A DNA stretch of 64,000 nucleotides, taken from Chelativorans salis. Its GTDB lineage: Bacteria > Pseudomonadota > Alphaproteobacteria > Rhizobiales > Rhizobiaceae. Under the pieces are notes generated by a model. The model had not been told where the DNA came from. It did no database searches and saw nothing but the letters and a program-made list of their open reading frames with translations. Numbering within the stretch: the stretch's first letter is position 1; each line of letters starts with the position of its first letter. The position numbers were made by a program, and so were the translations under genes. Shown here piece by piece: positions 24,639-33,406 of this stretch. Location of the stretch: contig NZ_JAOCZP010000001.1 in the NCBI RefSeq assembly GCF_025336525.1, forward strand, positions 310,001 through 374,000, read 5' to 3'.

Positions 24639-25552
24639 TTTTGTGCATGCGCCTCATCGCCATAGATCAGCGAGTGATGAGCGCCACCGGCCGCCATGAC
24701 GCCCGCAGCGGCTGCCAACGTTGCATTCGCCATGGGGCTTGCCGCATCTCCTGCCGCGAAAATCCCGGGCACGGAGGTCTGCTGCCGCCCGTCCACGGCG
24801 ATGAACGGTCCCGTTGGACCGTTCTTGAAAGCGCAGCCGAGCCGCTCGGCAAGATCGCCGGCAGGTGCTGTCTGAGGTGCCAGGAACAGCCCGGAAAGTT
24901 CGACCCTTCTGCCATCGGCAAGGCGGACGGCCTCAAGCGCAGGGCTTGCGCCAAGAAGGTCGGTGACCGGTGCCTGCTCGACCGTGACGCCGCGGGTCGC
25001 TAGCGTCGCCTGTTGGTCTGGCGTGGGCGCGAAAGCACCCTGGGTGAACAGCGTTGTCGGTCCCCAGTCCGGTACCAGCATGGCCTGATGGAAGGCCATG
25101 TCGCTGCTGGCCAGAACGCCAATGGGACGCTGATCCAGTTCGTAGCCATGGCAATAAGGGCAATGCAGAACGCTGATTCCCCAGCGTTCTTCCAGTCCGG
25201 GCAGCGCAGGCAGGGCGTCCCGTACCCCCGTCGCAAGGATGAGGCGCTTGGCCCTCTCCTCCCGGCCATCCGCCAGCGACACGCGGAACCCTTGCTCGAT
25301 TGCAGCTGCATCCACCGCCTCTCCTTCGAGAGATTCCACCGTCCTATAGTCGGCAAGCTGCCGAGAGGCGGTTGCAATGATTGTCGACGGCGGCTGCCCA
25401 TCCTGTCCGAGAAACCCATGCGACGACCGCGCGAAGCGGTCGCGGGGCTGCTTAGCGTCCACCAGCAGCACGCGCCGCCGCGCGCGGCCCAGTTGCAACG
25501 CTGCGGCCTGCCCGGCGAAACTTCCGCCGATGATGATGATATCGAAATCCAT
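24635..25552 (-). CDS. Thioredoxin-reductase-like FAD/NAD(P) oxidoreductase
   Basis: The ATG at 25552 (MDFDIIIIGGSFAGQAAALQ) gives 305 residues; the longer TTG start is unlikely. It has the FAD-binding GGSFAGQAA, the redox pair CPYC in HCPYCHGYELDQRPIG (near residues 138-153), and the C-terminal GIFAAGDAAS. The CxxC within the central domain, the GHGYEL-like context and the missing NADPH dinucleotide loop residues resemble the TrxB-like bacterial flavoproteins that use a disulfide but not classical thioredoxin. It is divergent from an Rrf2 regulator gene. Confidence 0.88.
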   Translation of the reverse strand: MDFDIIIIGGSFAGQAAALQLGRARRRVLLVDAKQPRDRFARSSHGFLGQDGQPPSTIIATASRQLADYRTVESLEGEAVDAAAIEQGFRVSLADGREERAKRLILATGVRDALPALPGLEERWGISVLHCPYCHGYELDQRPIGVLASSDMAFHQAMLVPDWGPTTLFTQGAFAPTPDQQATLATRGVTVEQAPVTDLLGASPALEAVRLADGRRVELSGLFLAPQTAPAGDLAERLGCAFKNGPTGPFIAVDGRQQTSVPGIFAAGDAASPMANATLAAAAGVMAAGGAHHSLIYGDEAHAQK

Positions 25553-25680
25553 GAGGTGGCTCCAGTTATGCACTTCATTAAGTTGCGTGATATGCCTGCC
25601 AACGTCAACTCAGAAAACTTATATTGTTACATGAGTGATGGGCTGATAGACATCTATGTGCACTGAAAGGATCGAAACCG

Positions 25681-26145
25681 ATGCCCCGCGACAGCCGCAT
25701 GTCCCGCATGCTCCATGTACTGATCCACATGGACCGGCACGTGAAACGTGCCACTTCCGAGGACATCTCGAAGATGCTCGGGACAAATCCTGTCGTGGTG
25801 CGCCGAATGATGGCCGGGCTACGAGACAAGGGCTATGTTACATCGGAAAAGGGCCATGGCGGCGGCTGGGAATTGACCTGCGCCTTGGAGGACATCACAC
25901 TGCTCGAAGTGTACAAGGCCATTGGCGAGCCACCGCTATTCAGCATCGGTCCGCACGCTGATCATCCCGACTGCCTTGTCGAGCAAGCGGTAGACGCGCG
26001 CATGGAAAAGACCTTGGGCGAGGCTGAAGCCCTGCTTGTGGCGCGGTTCGGAACGATTACCGTTGCGGAGCTGGCGGAAGATTTCGAGCTCCGTCTAGAG
26101 AGCCGTCAGGCTCAAGCCGGTGCGGATGGGGTCTGCGCAGATTAG
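25681..26145 (+). CDS. Rrf2-family regulator
   Basis: The 154-residue protein has the Rrf2 winged helix: an N-terminal helix SRMSRMLHVLIHMDRH, SEDISKMLGTNPVVVRRMMA as recognition region and the wing YVTSEKGHGGGWELTCALE. Classic Rrf2 iron-sulfur sensors carry three Cys; here only one stays in the corresponding loop (ADHPDCLVEQAV), so a cluster is unlikely, and it may sense by thiol chemistry or by another route. It is divergent from the flavoprotein gene, with 128 bases between the starts, and probably represses it. Confidence 0.85.
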   Translation: MPRDSRMSRMLHVLIHMDRHVKRATSEDISKMLGTNPVVVRRMMAGLRDKGYVTSEKGHGGGWELTCALEDITLLEVYKAIGEPPLFSIGPHADHPDCLVEQAVDARMEKTLGEAEALLVARFGTITVAELAEDFELRLESRQAQAGADGVCAD

Positions 26146-26197
26146 TAGCGCTTGAGATCACCGTCGACGCAGGTTCCTCTCAGGATCATGCCGGGTG

Positions 26198-26752
26198 TTA
26201 TACTTTTCTGTATATGCGCGTGGCGCCGCCTTCCAAGCGGCCGATGGCCGACCAGTGATCTGCGTTCGCGAACTCTGCTTCCAGCTCTCGCTCGGTCGTA
26301 CCGCCGGCGAGCGCGAGATTGGCGCACACAAGCACCCCCTCCTCTCGCAGCAACGCACGCAATCGCGCGATCAAGGTTCGGTCCGGAGCAAACCCGTCGA
26401 AGAAGGCCAAGTCATAGGGGCCGGCCAACCTTGCCATGACGGCGAGAAAATCGCCCTCGTGGACTGTTATGCGAGCGTCGTACCCCGCCTTTCGCACATT
26501 TTCCCGGGCAAGCGCGACGTGCCGCGGGTCGCGCTCAATGGTGTCGACCAAGGTCTCGTCGGTCGCCGAGGCGAGGCAGCAGGCGGTGTAGCCGAGCGCC
26601 GTGCCGAGTTCGATGGCGCGGCGGCATTCATGAGCGCTTGCCAGAGCAATGAGGCCCGCACCGTCCTCGAACGTATACGCGCCGCACCCATGACGGGCCC
26701 GGTGGCTGCGGGTGGCCTCCTGAATGAAATCAAATGCAGTCGCCTCAGCCAT
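26198..26752 (-). CDS. Class I SAM-dependent O-methyltransferase-like protein
   Basis: I use the ATG at 26752 (MAEATAFDFIQEATRSH), with GGGA 6 bases upstream; the TTG at 26770 would add six residues. The 184-residue protein has motif I AIELGTALGYTACCLAS, the acidic end TIERDPRHVALARENVRKAG, and motif II-III PYDLAFFDGFAPDRTLI, the pattern of the O-methyltransferase/CCoAOMT-like family. Substrate unknown. It is convergent with the Rrf2 gene and alone in its direction. Confidence 0.8.
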   Translation of the reverse strand: MAEATAFDFIQEATRSHRARHGCGAYTFEDGAGLIALASAHECRRAIELGTALGYTACCLASATDETLVDTIERDPRHVALARENVRKAGYDARITVHEGDFLAVMARLAGPYDLAFFDGFAPDRTLIARLRALLREEGVLVCANLALAGGTTERELEAEFANADHWSAIGRLEGGATRIYRKV

Positions 26753-26873
26753 TTCCATTCCCGAGATCAAATGTAGAAATTATGTTCCCCTTCGGCACGG
26801 CTCAAGTCCCGCAGCGCTCGTCACGGATACCCCAGAATGCACTTCAGGATCATACGCAAGCGAGGACCATCGA

Positions 26874-27508
26874 ATGAACTTCCTCTTTAACGGTTCACGG
26901 GATGGGATCGCGTCCGTGCTACTTGCGCACGGAGCCGGAGCGCCGATGGATTCAGCCGCGCTAAATGCAATTGCTGAAGCGCTGGCCGGCGAAGGCTTGC
27001 GCGTTGTCCGCTTCGAGTTCGGCTATATGGCCGCCCGCCGTAGCGGCCAACGAAAGCCGCCGCCAAGGGCAGAAAGTCTTGTCCCCGAATATCGCGCCGT
27101 CGCCGTTGCGCTTGACGCTCCCGGTCCGCTGATCATCGGCGGGAAATCCATGGGTGGGCGCGTCGCCTCGATGCTGGCGGATCATCTTTACACCGAAGGC
27201 AGGATCGCCGGCCTTCTCTGCCTGGCTATCCGTTCCATCCGCCGAGCAAGCCGGAGCAACTCAGGACTGGACATCTGGCCGGCCTCAAGACCCCTGCCCT
27301 GATCTGCCAGGGAACGCGCGACCCGTTCGGCACGCGAGGCGAGGTGGCGGACTATGCGCTGTCGGACATGATCGAGTTGTTATGGCTGGAGGACGGCGAC
27401 CATGATCTGAAGCCACGTAAAAGGTTCTCCGGTTATTCCGCGGATGACCATCTTCGAACGATGGCGCAAGCCGTAAAGCGGTGGACTGGACGTATCATCT
27501 CCCGATGA
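26874..27508 (+). pseudogene. Alpha/beta hydrolase (KANL2/dienelactone hydrolase-like), frameshifted
   Basis: ATG 26874 (MNFLFNGSRDGIASVLLAHG) opens an alpha/beta hydrolase with the nucleophile elbow GGKSMGGR and AHGAGAP. The frame then breaks near 27225: the DNA reads ...CTGGCTATCC where one more G would restore LCLGYPFHPPSKPEQLRT, the expected continuation. In the next frame the sequence carries on as HLAGLKTPALICQGTRDPFG, DGDHDLKPRKRFSGYSADDH, up to a TGA at 27508. A single-base deletion or a sequencing error explains it; without correction the product is truncated. Confidence 0.82.
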
Positions 27509-27626
27509 CGCCAGGTTCAACATCAGTGTCTGACAAGCGGCTGATGCGATGGATTGACCAACCCTGATAGCCACGCTTCGTATTATATGCGCCATCTCAT
27601 TGCGATAAGCGCAGGAATGTTTGCCC

Positions 27627-28736
27627 ATGCCTGAACCCCGGCCCGGCACCAGCGCCCCAGCCGCCGTTATCAAGATGCAGATCGTCGTCATCGGCGCCGG
27701 TCAGGCGGGTCTCTCGGCCGCCTATCATTTGAAAAGGCGGGGCATGGCCCCACACAAGGAGTTCGTGGTGCTCGACCAATCGCCGGAACCAGGCGGCGCT
27801 TGGCAGCATCGCTGGCCTTCACTGACGCTCAGCACCGTCAACCGCATCCATGATCTGCCGGGCATGCCCTTTGCCGAGGCGCTCGATACGACTGCCACGG
27901 AAATGCCGGCCAACACTGCCGTGCCGACTTATTTCGCTGCCTACGAGAAGCGGTTCGAGCTTCCGATATATCGACCGGTGACGGTGAAGGTCGTTTGCAA
28001 GAGAGACGGCCGTTTCAGGATTGAAACGGATCGGGTCCAGTTCTCCGCGCGCGGGCTCATCAACGCCACGGGGACCTGGGAGAGCCCCTACATTCCCGAC
28101 GTCCCCGGCCGCGACCGGTTCAAGGGCCGGCAATTGCACACGAAGGACTATAAAACGGCGGAAGAGTTCCGAGGAAAGCACGTCGTCGTCGTAGGGGGCG
28201 GCATCTCCGGAATCCAGTTGCTCGACGAGATTTCGCGGGTGACCAGGACCAGTTGGGTCACGCGCAGGCCGCCGGAGTTTCGGCAAGGCCCGTTTGACGC
28301 CGAGGCCGGGCGTGCGGCGGTGGCAAAAGTGGAGGACCGAGTGCGCCACGGCCTGCCGCCGGATTCCGTCGTCTCGGTCACCGGGATCCCGTTCACACCC
28401 GCCATTGAGGCGATGCAGGCGCGGGGTCTGTTGAACCGGCTGCCCATGTTCAGCGAGATTACCGAGGATGGCGTGCGGTGGCCCGACGGGACCTCACTTC
28501 GTGCCGAGGTGATCCTGTGGTGCACCGGCTTTCGCAGCTCACTCGATCATCTGGCGCCGCTGATGCTGCATGGGGAAAGCGGCGGCATCACCATGACCGG
28601 ACGGCTGGCCACGCAGGCCGCCAAAGACCCACGCGTGCATCTGGTGGGGTACGGCCCATCCGCGTCCACCATCGGCGCCAACCGCGCGGGCGGAGCCGCC
28701 GCGCGGGAGCTCATGGAATTCCTCGATCTTGCTTAA
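27627..28736 (+). CDS. NAD(P)/FAD-dependent monooxygenase-like oxidoreductase
   Basis: The 369-residue protein has FAD-binding GAGQAGLSAAYHLKRRG and NAD(P)-binding VVVVGGGISGIQLLDEI, an ATG motif (INATGTWESP), and the final WCTGFRSSLDHLAP. This is the arrangement of flavin-containing or Baeyer-Villiger-like single-component oxidoreductases (the CzcO-like group). The start may be ATG 27627 (MPEPRPG) or the ATG at 27675 (MQIVVIGAG). Its substrate cannot be told. It is not interrupted, in contrast to the hydrolase gene before it. Confidence 0.85.
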   Translation: MPEPRPGTSAPAAVIKMQIVVIGAGQAGLSAAYHLKRRGMAPHKEFVVLDQSPEPGGAWQHRWPSLTLSTVNRIHDLPGMPFAEALDTTATEMPANTAVPTYFAAYEKRFELPIYRPVTVKVVCKRDGRFRIETDRVQFSARGLINATGTWESPYIPDVPGRDRFKGRQLHTKDYKTAEEFRGKHVVVVGGGISGIQLLDEISRVTRTSWVTRRPPEFRQGPFDAEAGRAAVAKVEDRVRHGLPPDSVVSVTGIPFTPAIEAMQARGLLNRLPMFSEITEDGVRWPDGTSLRAEVILWCTGFRSSLDHLAPLMLHGESGGITMTGRLATQAAKDPRVHLVGYGPSASTIGANRAGGAAARELMEFLDLA

Positions 28737-28762
28737 GAACGTTGAATATCAGAAGTGATCCC

Positions 28763-30406
28763 TCAATCCGGCATTTCCTCCCAAAAACTGAATCCGCTAG
28801 GGCAATCGCGTCCAGCCGTCGGAGCCTCGAGTGTCAGCCAGCGATCGACGCGGATGTTCTCGAGGAATGCGCGGTCGTGGCTGACGACGATCAAGGCGCC
28901 GTCATAGCCGGCAAGGCCCGCCTCCAGCGCCTGGATGGAGTCGAGATCGAGGTGGTTGGTTGGCTCGTCCAGCAAAAGCAGTTCCGGCGGACACGCACCG
29001 CCGATGACCGATGCAAGGCCGGCACGCAGAACCTGACCGCTGCTCAACGTTTTGACCGGCTTGAGCGCGGCTTCGGCCCTGAAGAGAAAACGTGCCAGCG
29101 CGGCCCGGCAGGTGTTCTCGTCGGCCTCCGGGTTGAGCCTCAGGAAGTTGTCCCGAACCGTCTGTTCGGGGTCAAGCAGGCCCATGGCCTGATCCAGAAT
29201 GGCATGGCGGACATAGATTCGAGCCTCTCCGGCAACAGGTTGAAGATCGGCGGTCAGTAGCCGTAGAAGTGTCGTCTTCCCTGAACCGTTGGGTCCGGTG
29301 ATCGCCACATGCTCGGGGCCGACAATGGTGAAGCTGATGTTCCGCAGAAGCGGCTTGTTGCGATCATACCCGCCTGTGAGATCCGTTACCGCGGCGACTG
29401 TCTTGCCTTTCGCGAGCCTTGTCGATGACAGCGATACAGAAAGCGCCTTCAGCTTCTCAACTTGGGAGCGCGCCTCCTCGACTTCCTGGGCCGCCGCCTT
29501 GCGCATCCGGTTTGCCAGCCGGGACTGGACGCTCGCCGTGCCCTCCGCGCGCTCCTTCTGCGCGTCGAGAAGCGTTTTCGGTGCGTCGCCTTTCCTTCGC
29601 TTGCGCCGTCCGGCCGCATCCTTCTTCGCCTTGCGTTCCGCGGCGGCCTGCAACCGTCGGTCTATCTCCGTCACCCTGCGCTCGGCTACCTCAAGTCGGT
29701 GTTGCGTGGCTTCCAGTTCCATCGCCTTCCGCGTGCGATAGTGGCTCCAGTTGCCGCCATAAATGTTGGCGCCGATGGTCGTGAGCTCCACGATCTCGTC
29801 CATGTGCTCGAGGAGTTCGCGGTCGTGGCTGACGACGATCGCCCCCCGCCGCCATGAAGAAAGCAGGTCGACGACCGCCGCGCGCCCATCGCGGTCCAGA
29901 TTGTTCGTCGGCTCGTCGAGCAGGATCATATCCGGCTCCTGGAACAGGATGGCGGCTAGCGCCACGCGCGTGCGCTGCCCGCCGCTGAGCTGTTGCAGGC
30001 GATGATCCGGCGCAAGGTCTGGCAACCCAACACGCCCCAGCGCATCGTGGAAGCGCGGCAGCAGGGCCCAGTCTGCGTCCGCGATATCCTCCGTCGAGGC
30101 CTTACCCGCCTCGATCTGGTCGAGCAATGCAAGCTGCCCTGTCATGCCGAAGCTGTCGGCCAGTGTCTCGCACTCGCCCACCTGGACCTCCTGGCGGAGC
30201 ATGGCGATACGACCGCTTGCCGAAACGGATCCGCCCGCGGGTGGAAGCTCTCCCGTAATGATCCTCAGAAGCGTGGATTTGCCGACACCGTTGCGGCCGA
30301 TCAGGGCCGTGCGGCCGCTGGCGAAGGAAAGGTCGAGATTTTCAAAGAGGGTGGTGCCGTCAGGGGTGGACCAGGTCAGGCCCTTCAGTACGATGGAAGC
30401 AGACAT
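28763..30406 (-). CDS. ABC-F family ATPase
   Basis: The start is ATG 30406 (MSASIVLKGLTWSTPDG), with GGAG 8 bases upstream. The 547-residue protein has two ATPase domains and no membrane part: Walker A GRNGVGKST and GPNGSGKTT, signatures LSGGQRTRVAL and LSSGQVLRAG, Walker B LLDEPTNNLD and LLDEPTNHLD. The linker between them is highly charged (TEIDRRLQAAAERKAKKDAA), as in the ABC-F translation factors that act on ribosomes. It is closest in layout to the resistance and Uup/YheS-like groups. The second signature LSSGQ is slightly degenerate. Confidence 0.88.
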   Translation of the reverse strand: MSASIVLKGLTWSTPDGTTLFENLDLSFASGRTALIGRNGVGKSTLLRIITGELPPAGGSVSASGRIAMLRQEVQVGECETLADSFGMTGQLALLDQIEAGKASTEDIADADWALLPRFHDALGRVGLPDLAPDHRLQQLSGGQRTRVALAAILFQEPDMILLDEPTNNLDRDGRAAVVDLLSSWRRGAIVVSHDRELLEHMDEIVELTTIGANIYGGNWSHYRTRKAMELEATQHRLEVAERRVTEIDRRLQAAAERKAKKDAAGRRKRRKGDAPKTLLDAQKERAEGTASVQSRLANRMRKAAAQEVEEARSQVEKLKALSVSLSSTRLAKGKTVAAVTDLTGGYDRNKPLLRNISFTIVGPEHVAITGPNGSGKTTLLRLLTADLQPVAGEARIYVRHAILDQAMGLLDPEQTVRDNFLRLNPEADENTCRAALARFLFRAEAALKPVKTLSSGQVLRAGLASVIGGACPPELLLLDEPTNHLDLDSIQALEAGLAGYDGALIVVSHDRAFLENIRVDRWLTLEAPTAGRDCPSGFSFWEEMPD

Positions 30407-30522
30407 GCGCATTCTCCAGATGAACCGGGATTTTTTTGGCCGTGGTCATCCGGAATCGCATTGGTTGTCCGCTCCTTCTGCTTTGCGATGGTTTAACAGG
30501 TAAGTTTGTGAGTTATGCTTCG

Positions 30523-30765
30523 TCAACCCAGGTTGGCGCTAAACGAACCGGGACTGTAGCGGGTGGACGGCAGAACCGTCGGTATCGACAGTCGCTCGCC
30601 GATCACTTTTGGCTCCTGATGCCTGCAACGGCCGGCGGGCGTGGTTGCGCCAACCGAGATGTACCAGATCGAGATTTCATCCATCAGGCCCTGCTTGAGG
30701 TAGCTCACGGCGAGCGTCGGTCCGGCCACGCTGACGTCCTTTGCCGACTCCGCCTTAGGCGCCGG
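30523..30765 (-). pseudogene. Dihydrofolate reductase/RibD-C-type fragment
   Basis: The frame overlapping the end of the dehydrogenase gene reads SAKDVSVAGPTLAVSYLKQG, continuing LMDEISIWYI, which resembles the C-terminal half of bacterial DHFR-family (RibD C-terminal) proteins, where 'DV-V-G...L...GLVDE' is conserved. After that the similarity is lost. No N-terminal part is present, so it is a decayed fragment left beside the dehydrogenase gene. Confidence 0.45.
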
Positions 30766-32056
30766 TGACGCGCCAGATGACGTCGCCCACATCGTCCGCC
30801 ATCAACACCGCGCCGTCGGCCGCAAGCGCCACCCCGACCGGGCGGCCATAGGAATACTTCTCGTCCGCCGACAAGAAATCGGTGAGAACTTCGCGCGGCA
30901 TTCCCACAGGCTTGCCATTCTCGAAGGCGACGAACGCCAGCTTGTAGCCGGAGAGCTTGGAGCGGTTCCACGACCCGTGCTGGCCGATGGCCATGCCCGC
31001 CGGAAAGCCCGGCAGCGTCCCCTCGGGCAGCCAGCAAAGCCCTAGTGAGGCTGTATGCCCGCCCAGCGCATAATCGGGCTGCAGCGCCGAGGCCACTTTG
31101 GCGGCGTCCTGCGGCACCCGATCGTCCACCACCCGGTTCCAATAGCAATAGGGCCAGCCATAGAACCCGCCATCGCTCACAGATGTCAAATAATCAGGCG
31201 GCGTCTCATCGCCCAGCCCGTCCCGCTCATTGACAACCGTCCAAAGCATCCCTTTCTCGGGCTCCCAGGCCATGCCCACAGGATTGCGCAAGCCGCTGGC
31301 AAAAATGCGGGACTGCCCCGATTCCAGGTCATACTCGTGAATGCAGGCGCGGTTTTCTTCCGCCGCCATGCCCTTCTCGCCGATATTACTCAGTGACCCC
31401 ACAGCCACATAAAGCTTGGTGCCGTCCTTGCTGGCAATGAGATTACGCGTCCAATGCCCGCCGGGCACCAGATCCATCAGCTTTCTGGCCGGCTCGATGA
31501 TTCGTGTCGCGCCCGCCTCGTAGGGATAGGCCAGAAGCGCGTCGCTGGCCCCGACATAAAGCGTCTCCCCGACAAGCACGATGCCGAAGGGCTGCCGCAC
31601 ATTCTCGATATAGGCGTGACTTTCCTCGGCCACCCCGTCGCCGTCGGCATCGCGCAGCAGCGTCACGCGGTTGGGGCTGTTGCCAGAAGCGCGCGCCCGC
31701 TGCATCGTGGCCGACATGGCATGGTCGAACAAAGTGCGTGGATTTCCCGATTCGCCCATCGATTCAGCCACCAGCACATCGCCATTGGGCAGCACATGCA
31801 TATTGCGCGGATGCACCAGCCCCCGCGCAAAGGCATTGACCTTGAGCCCGGCGGCCGCCGTCGGCTTATGCTCGCCCTCCCAGCCTTTGGCCGTAGGCAT
31901 CTTCAACGTCGGTACCTTGCCCTGCGGTTTGGCCACCGGAATGACCGGCGCCGTGCCATAGACCGGCTCCAGCGAACCATCTCCCGAATGACGAATGGCA
32001 ACGGCGCCTCGGCCGACAAGGGCAACAAAGCGGGCGAATAGAGAGGGCTCGGCCAT
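30755..32056 (-). CDS. PQQ-type sugar dehydrogenase (L-sorbosone dehydrogenase-like)
   Basis: The 433-residue protein belongs to the soluble GDH/sorbosone dehydrogenase beta-propeller family: GLVHPRNMHVLPNGDVLVAE, LRDADGDGVAEESHAYI, RQPFGIVLVGETLYVG, GGHWTRNLIASKDGTKLYVA, YGWPYCYWN and the late GSWNRSKLSGYKLAFV are all typical. These enzymes use PQQ to oxidise sugars. The N-terminus has no strong signal peptide (MAEPSLFARFVALVGRG), which is unusual for a normally periplasmic enzyme; a longer or different start may exist. It is separated from the next gene by ~530 bases. Confidence 0.82.
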   Translation of the reverse strand: MAEPSLFARFVALVGRGAVAIRHSGDGSLEPVYGTAPVIPVAKPQGKVPTLKMPTAKGWEGEHKPTAAAGLKVNAFARGLVHPRNMHVLPNGDVLVAESMGESGNPRTLFDHAMSATMQRARASGNSPNRVTLLRDADGDGVAEESHAYIENVRQPFGIVLVGETLYVGASDALLAYPYEAGATRIIEPARKLMDLVPGGHWTRNLIASKDGTKLYVAVGSLSNIGEKGMAAEENRACIHEYDLESGQSRIFASGLRNPVGMAWEPEKGMLWTVVNERDGLGDETPPDYLTSVSDGGFYGWPYCYWNRVVDDRVPQDAAKVASALQPDYALGGHTASLGLCWLPEGTLPGFPAGMAIGQHGSWNRSKLSGYKLAFVAFENGKPVGMPREVLTDFLSADEKYSYGRPVGVALAADGAVLMADDVGDVIWRVTGA

Positions 32057-32583
32057 GGGTCGTCTCTAACAATGAGGGAAAAAAGGAGAGACCGAGACGC
32101 TAAAGCCTTTGCGCGGCCAGCACTAGAGGGCGGTGCGAAAAAATCACATAAGTGAGGGGACAGTAGTTTGGGGCAGATCTGGGGGCGCAACGTCGATCTT
32201 CGCGTCGGCATCAGCGATGCCACTTCTCTACTCGGCGCCTTGAAGTCAAACGCTTGTCGAGCTTTGGGGCCGGCACCATCGTTACTCGACCAATTCGTGA
32301 CCTCACTACCAACCAATCAGAGGGCGACTTCGACTAGGGAAAGCGGGCATACCGCGCAAAGAAACAAGCTCACAAGAACCTGAGCGAGTTGAGGTTGCCC
32401 GGCTGGCCTAGAAGGGAGGCGGTTGAGTGTTTTCGGAGCGGGCGGCCGGAGCGACGCCCGGCCACTTTGATCGATAGCTGGCTGCGGTTCAAAGTCAAGA
32501 AGTCGATCAGCATCGCGTTGAAGGTCCCGCTTGCGCCGGTCCGGGATGCTTGACACCCATGATTTCCCGCTGAGGCGTGTCAC
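32057..32583. other. Intergenic region without a supported gene
   Basis: No protein family, repeat or hairpin was recognised in these ~530 bases. The open frames on either strand (for example 32168-32383 plus, 32317-32583 minus) show no family features. Confidence 0.5.
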
Positions 32584-33267
32584 CTATTCTCCGCAAATTC
32601 CTTGCGGTCGCCAATCGGTGACCGGCGTTGCAGCCGGCCTGGACGAGTCGTGCAAAACCAGCACGAGTGCGCGCCGTTCCTCAAATCCGGTGGCGGTCAC
32701 CTGCATTGGCACTCCCCCGCGGACGATGACCGGCTCTCCACCAGCCCGGCCAACCATCGTGCTTTCCGGCGTCTCCAAGCAGCTTTCACCCGACAATGTG
32801 TGCCAGGCTTCCGGGCCGGACCGTTCAGCAATCCCTGACTTCATGCCAGAACGGAAGGTGGCTTCCATATACTGGGCGGTGAATGCGTCAGCTGGTTCGA
32901 CCGGTAGCGGTCCTATCTCGGCGACACGCTCGCCACCGCCGGACCGCCAGCCCTGTTCCTCGATGGTCAGGAGCCAAGAATCGCCGAAGGCTTCGGCCGC
33001 TACGCTTCGCGGACCAGCGGCCGCTTTGGCGGACGCTAGGTCGGGGAAGGCGTCGATCTACCAGTAGACTTCGCCGGACGGCATTGCCCCGATCTGCTCC
33101 CGGGCGATGACATAGCAGCCGAGCGTCCTCTCGCCCCCCTCAGCCACGGGAACGCAACGTCCACCGGTGCCTTCCTCCTGCGCGGCAGCGCCGACAAATC
33201 CGGCGACAGGAGCCCAGGCGCCCAATGCCAATGTAGTCGTAATCAATAGTTTCACAGCGGTGCGCAT
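32584..33267 (-). pseudogene. Secreted cupin-domain protein with in-frame TAG and lost metal ligands
   Basis: ATG 33267 with a strong AGGAGGA 6 bases upstream opens a signal peptide (RTAVKLLITTTLALGAWAPV) followed by CYVIAREQIGAMPSGEVYW, then TAG at 33058-33060. Beyond the TAG the same frame runs on for 158 codons as IDAFPDLASAKAAAG, ADAFTAQYMEATFRSGMKSG, GPEAWHTLSGESCLETPEST and HDSSRPAATPVTDWRP, clearly the rest of the same cupin. The metal-binding His pair expected after GMKS (commonly IHRHSGPEAW) reads IAERSGPEAW. Both changes point to decay. It is divergent from the broken regulator at 33407. Confidence 0.8.
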
Positions 33268-33406
33268 GTCTTCCTCCTCTACGAAAAAGTTCCAGCCGCA
33301 ATCGTTATGGCGCCGCTCCATCCGGGTCATGTAAACCGGCTGCAAATTGGCTAGAATCCAGCTACAATTATGCTGCCGGCCTTGAGCCGAGCGCACGGGG
33401 CGCAAG

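Noticed and set aside
32317-32583. 88-codon minus-strand frame in the intergenic region
   Set aside because: The composition is Arg/Pro-rich, there is no good ribosome-binding site and no family resemblance.
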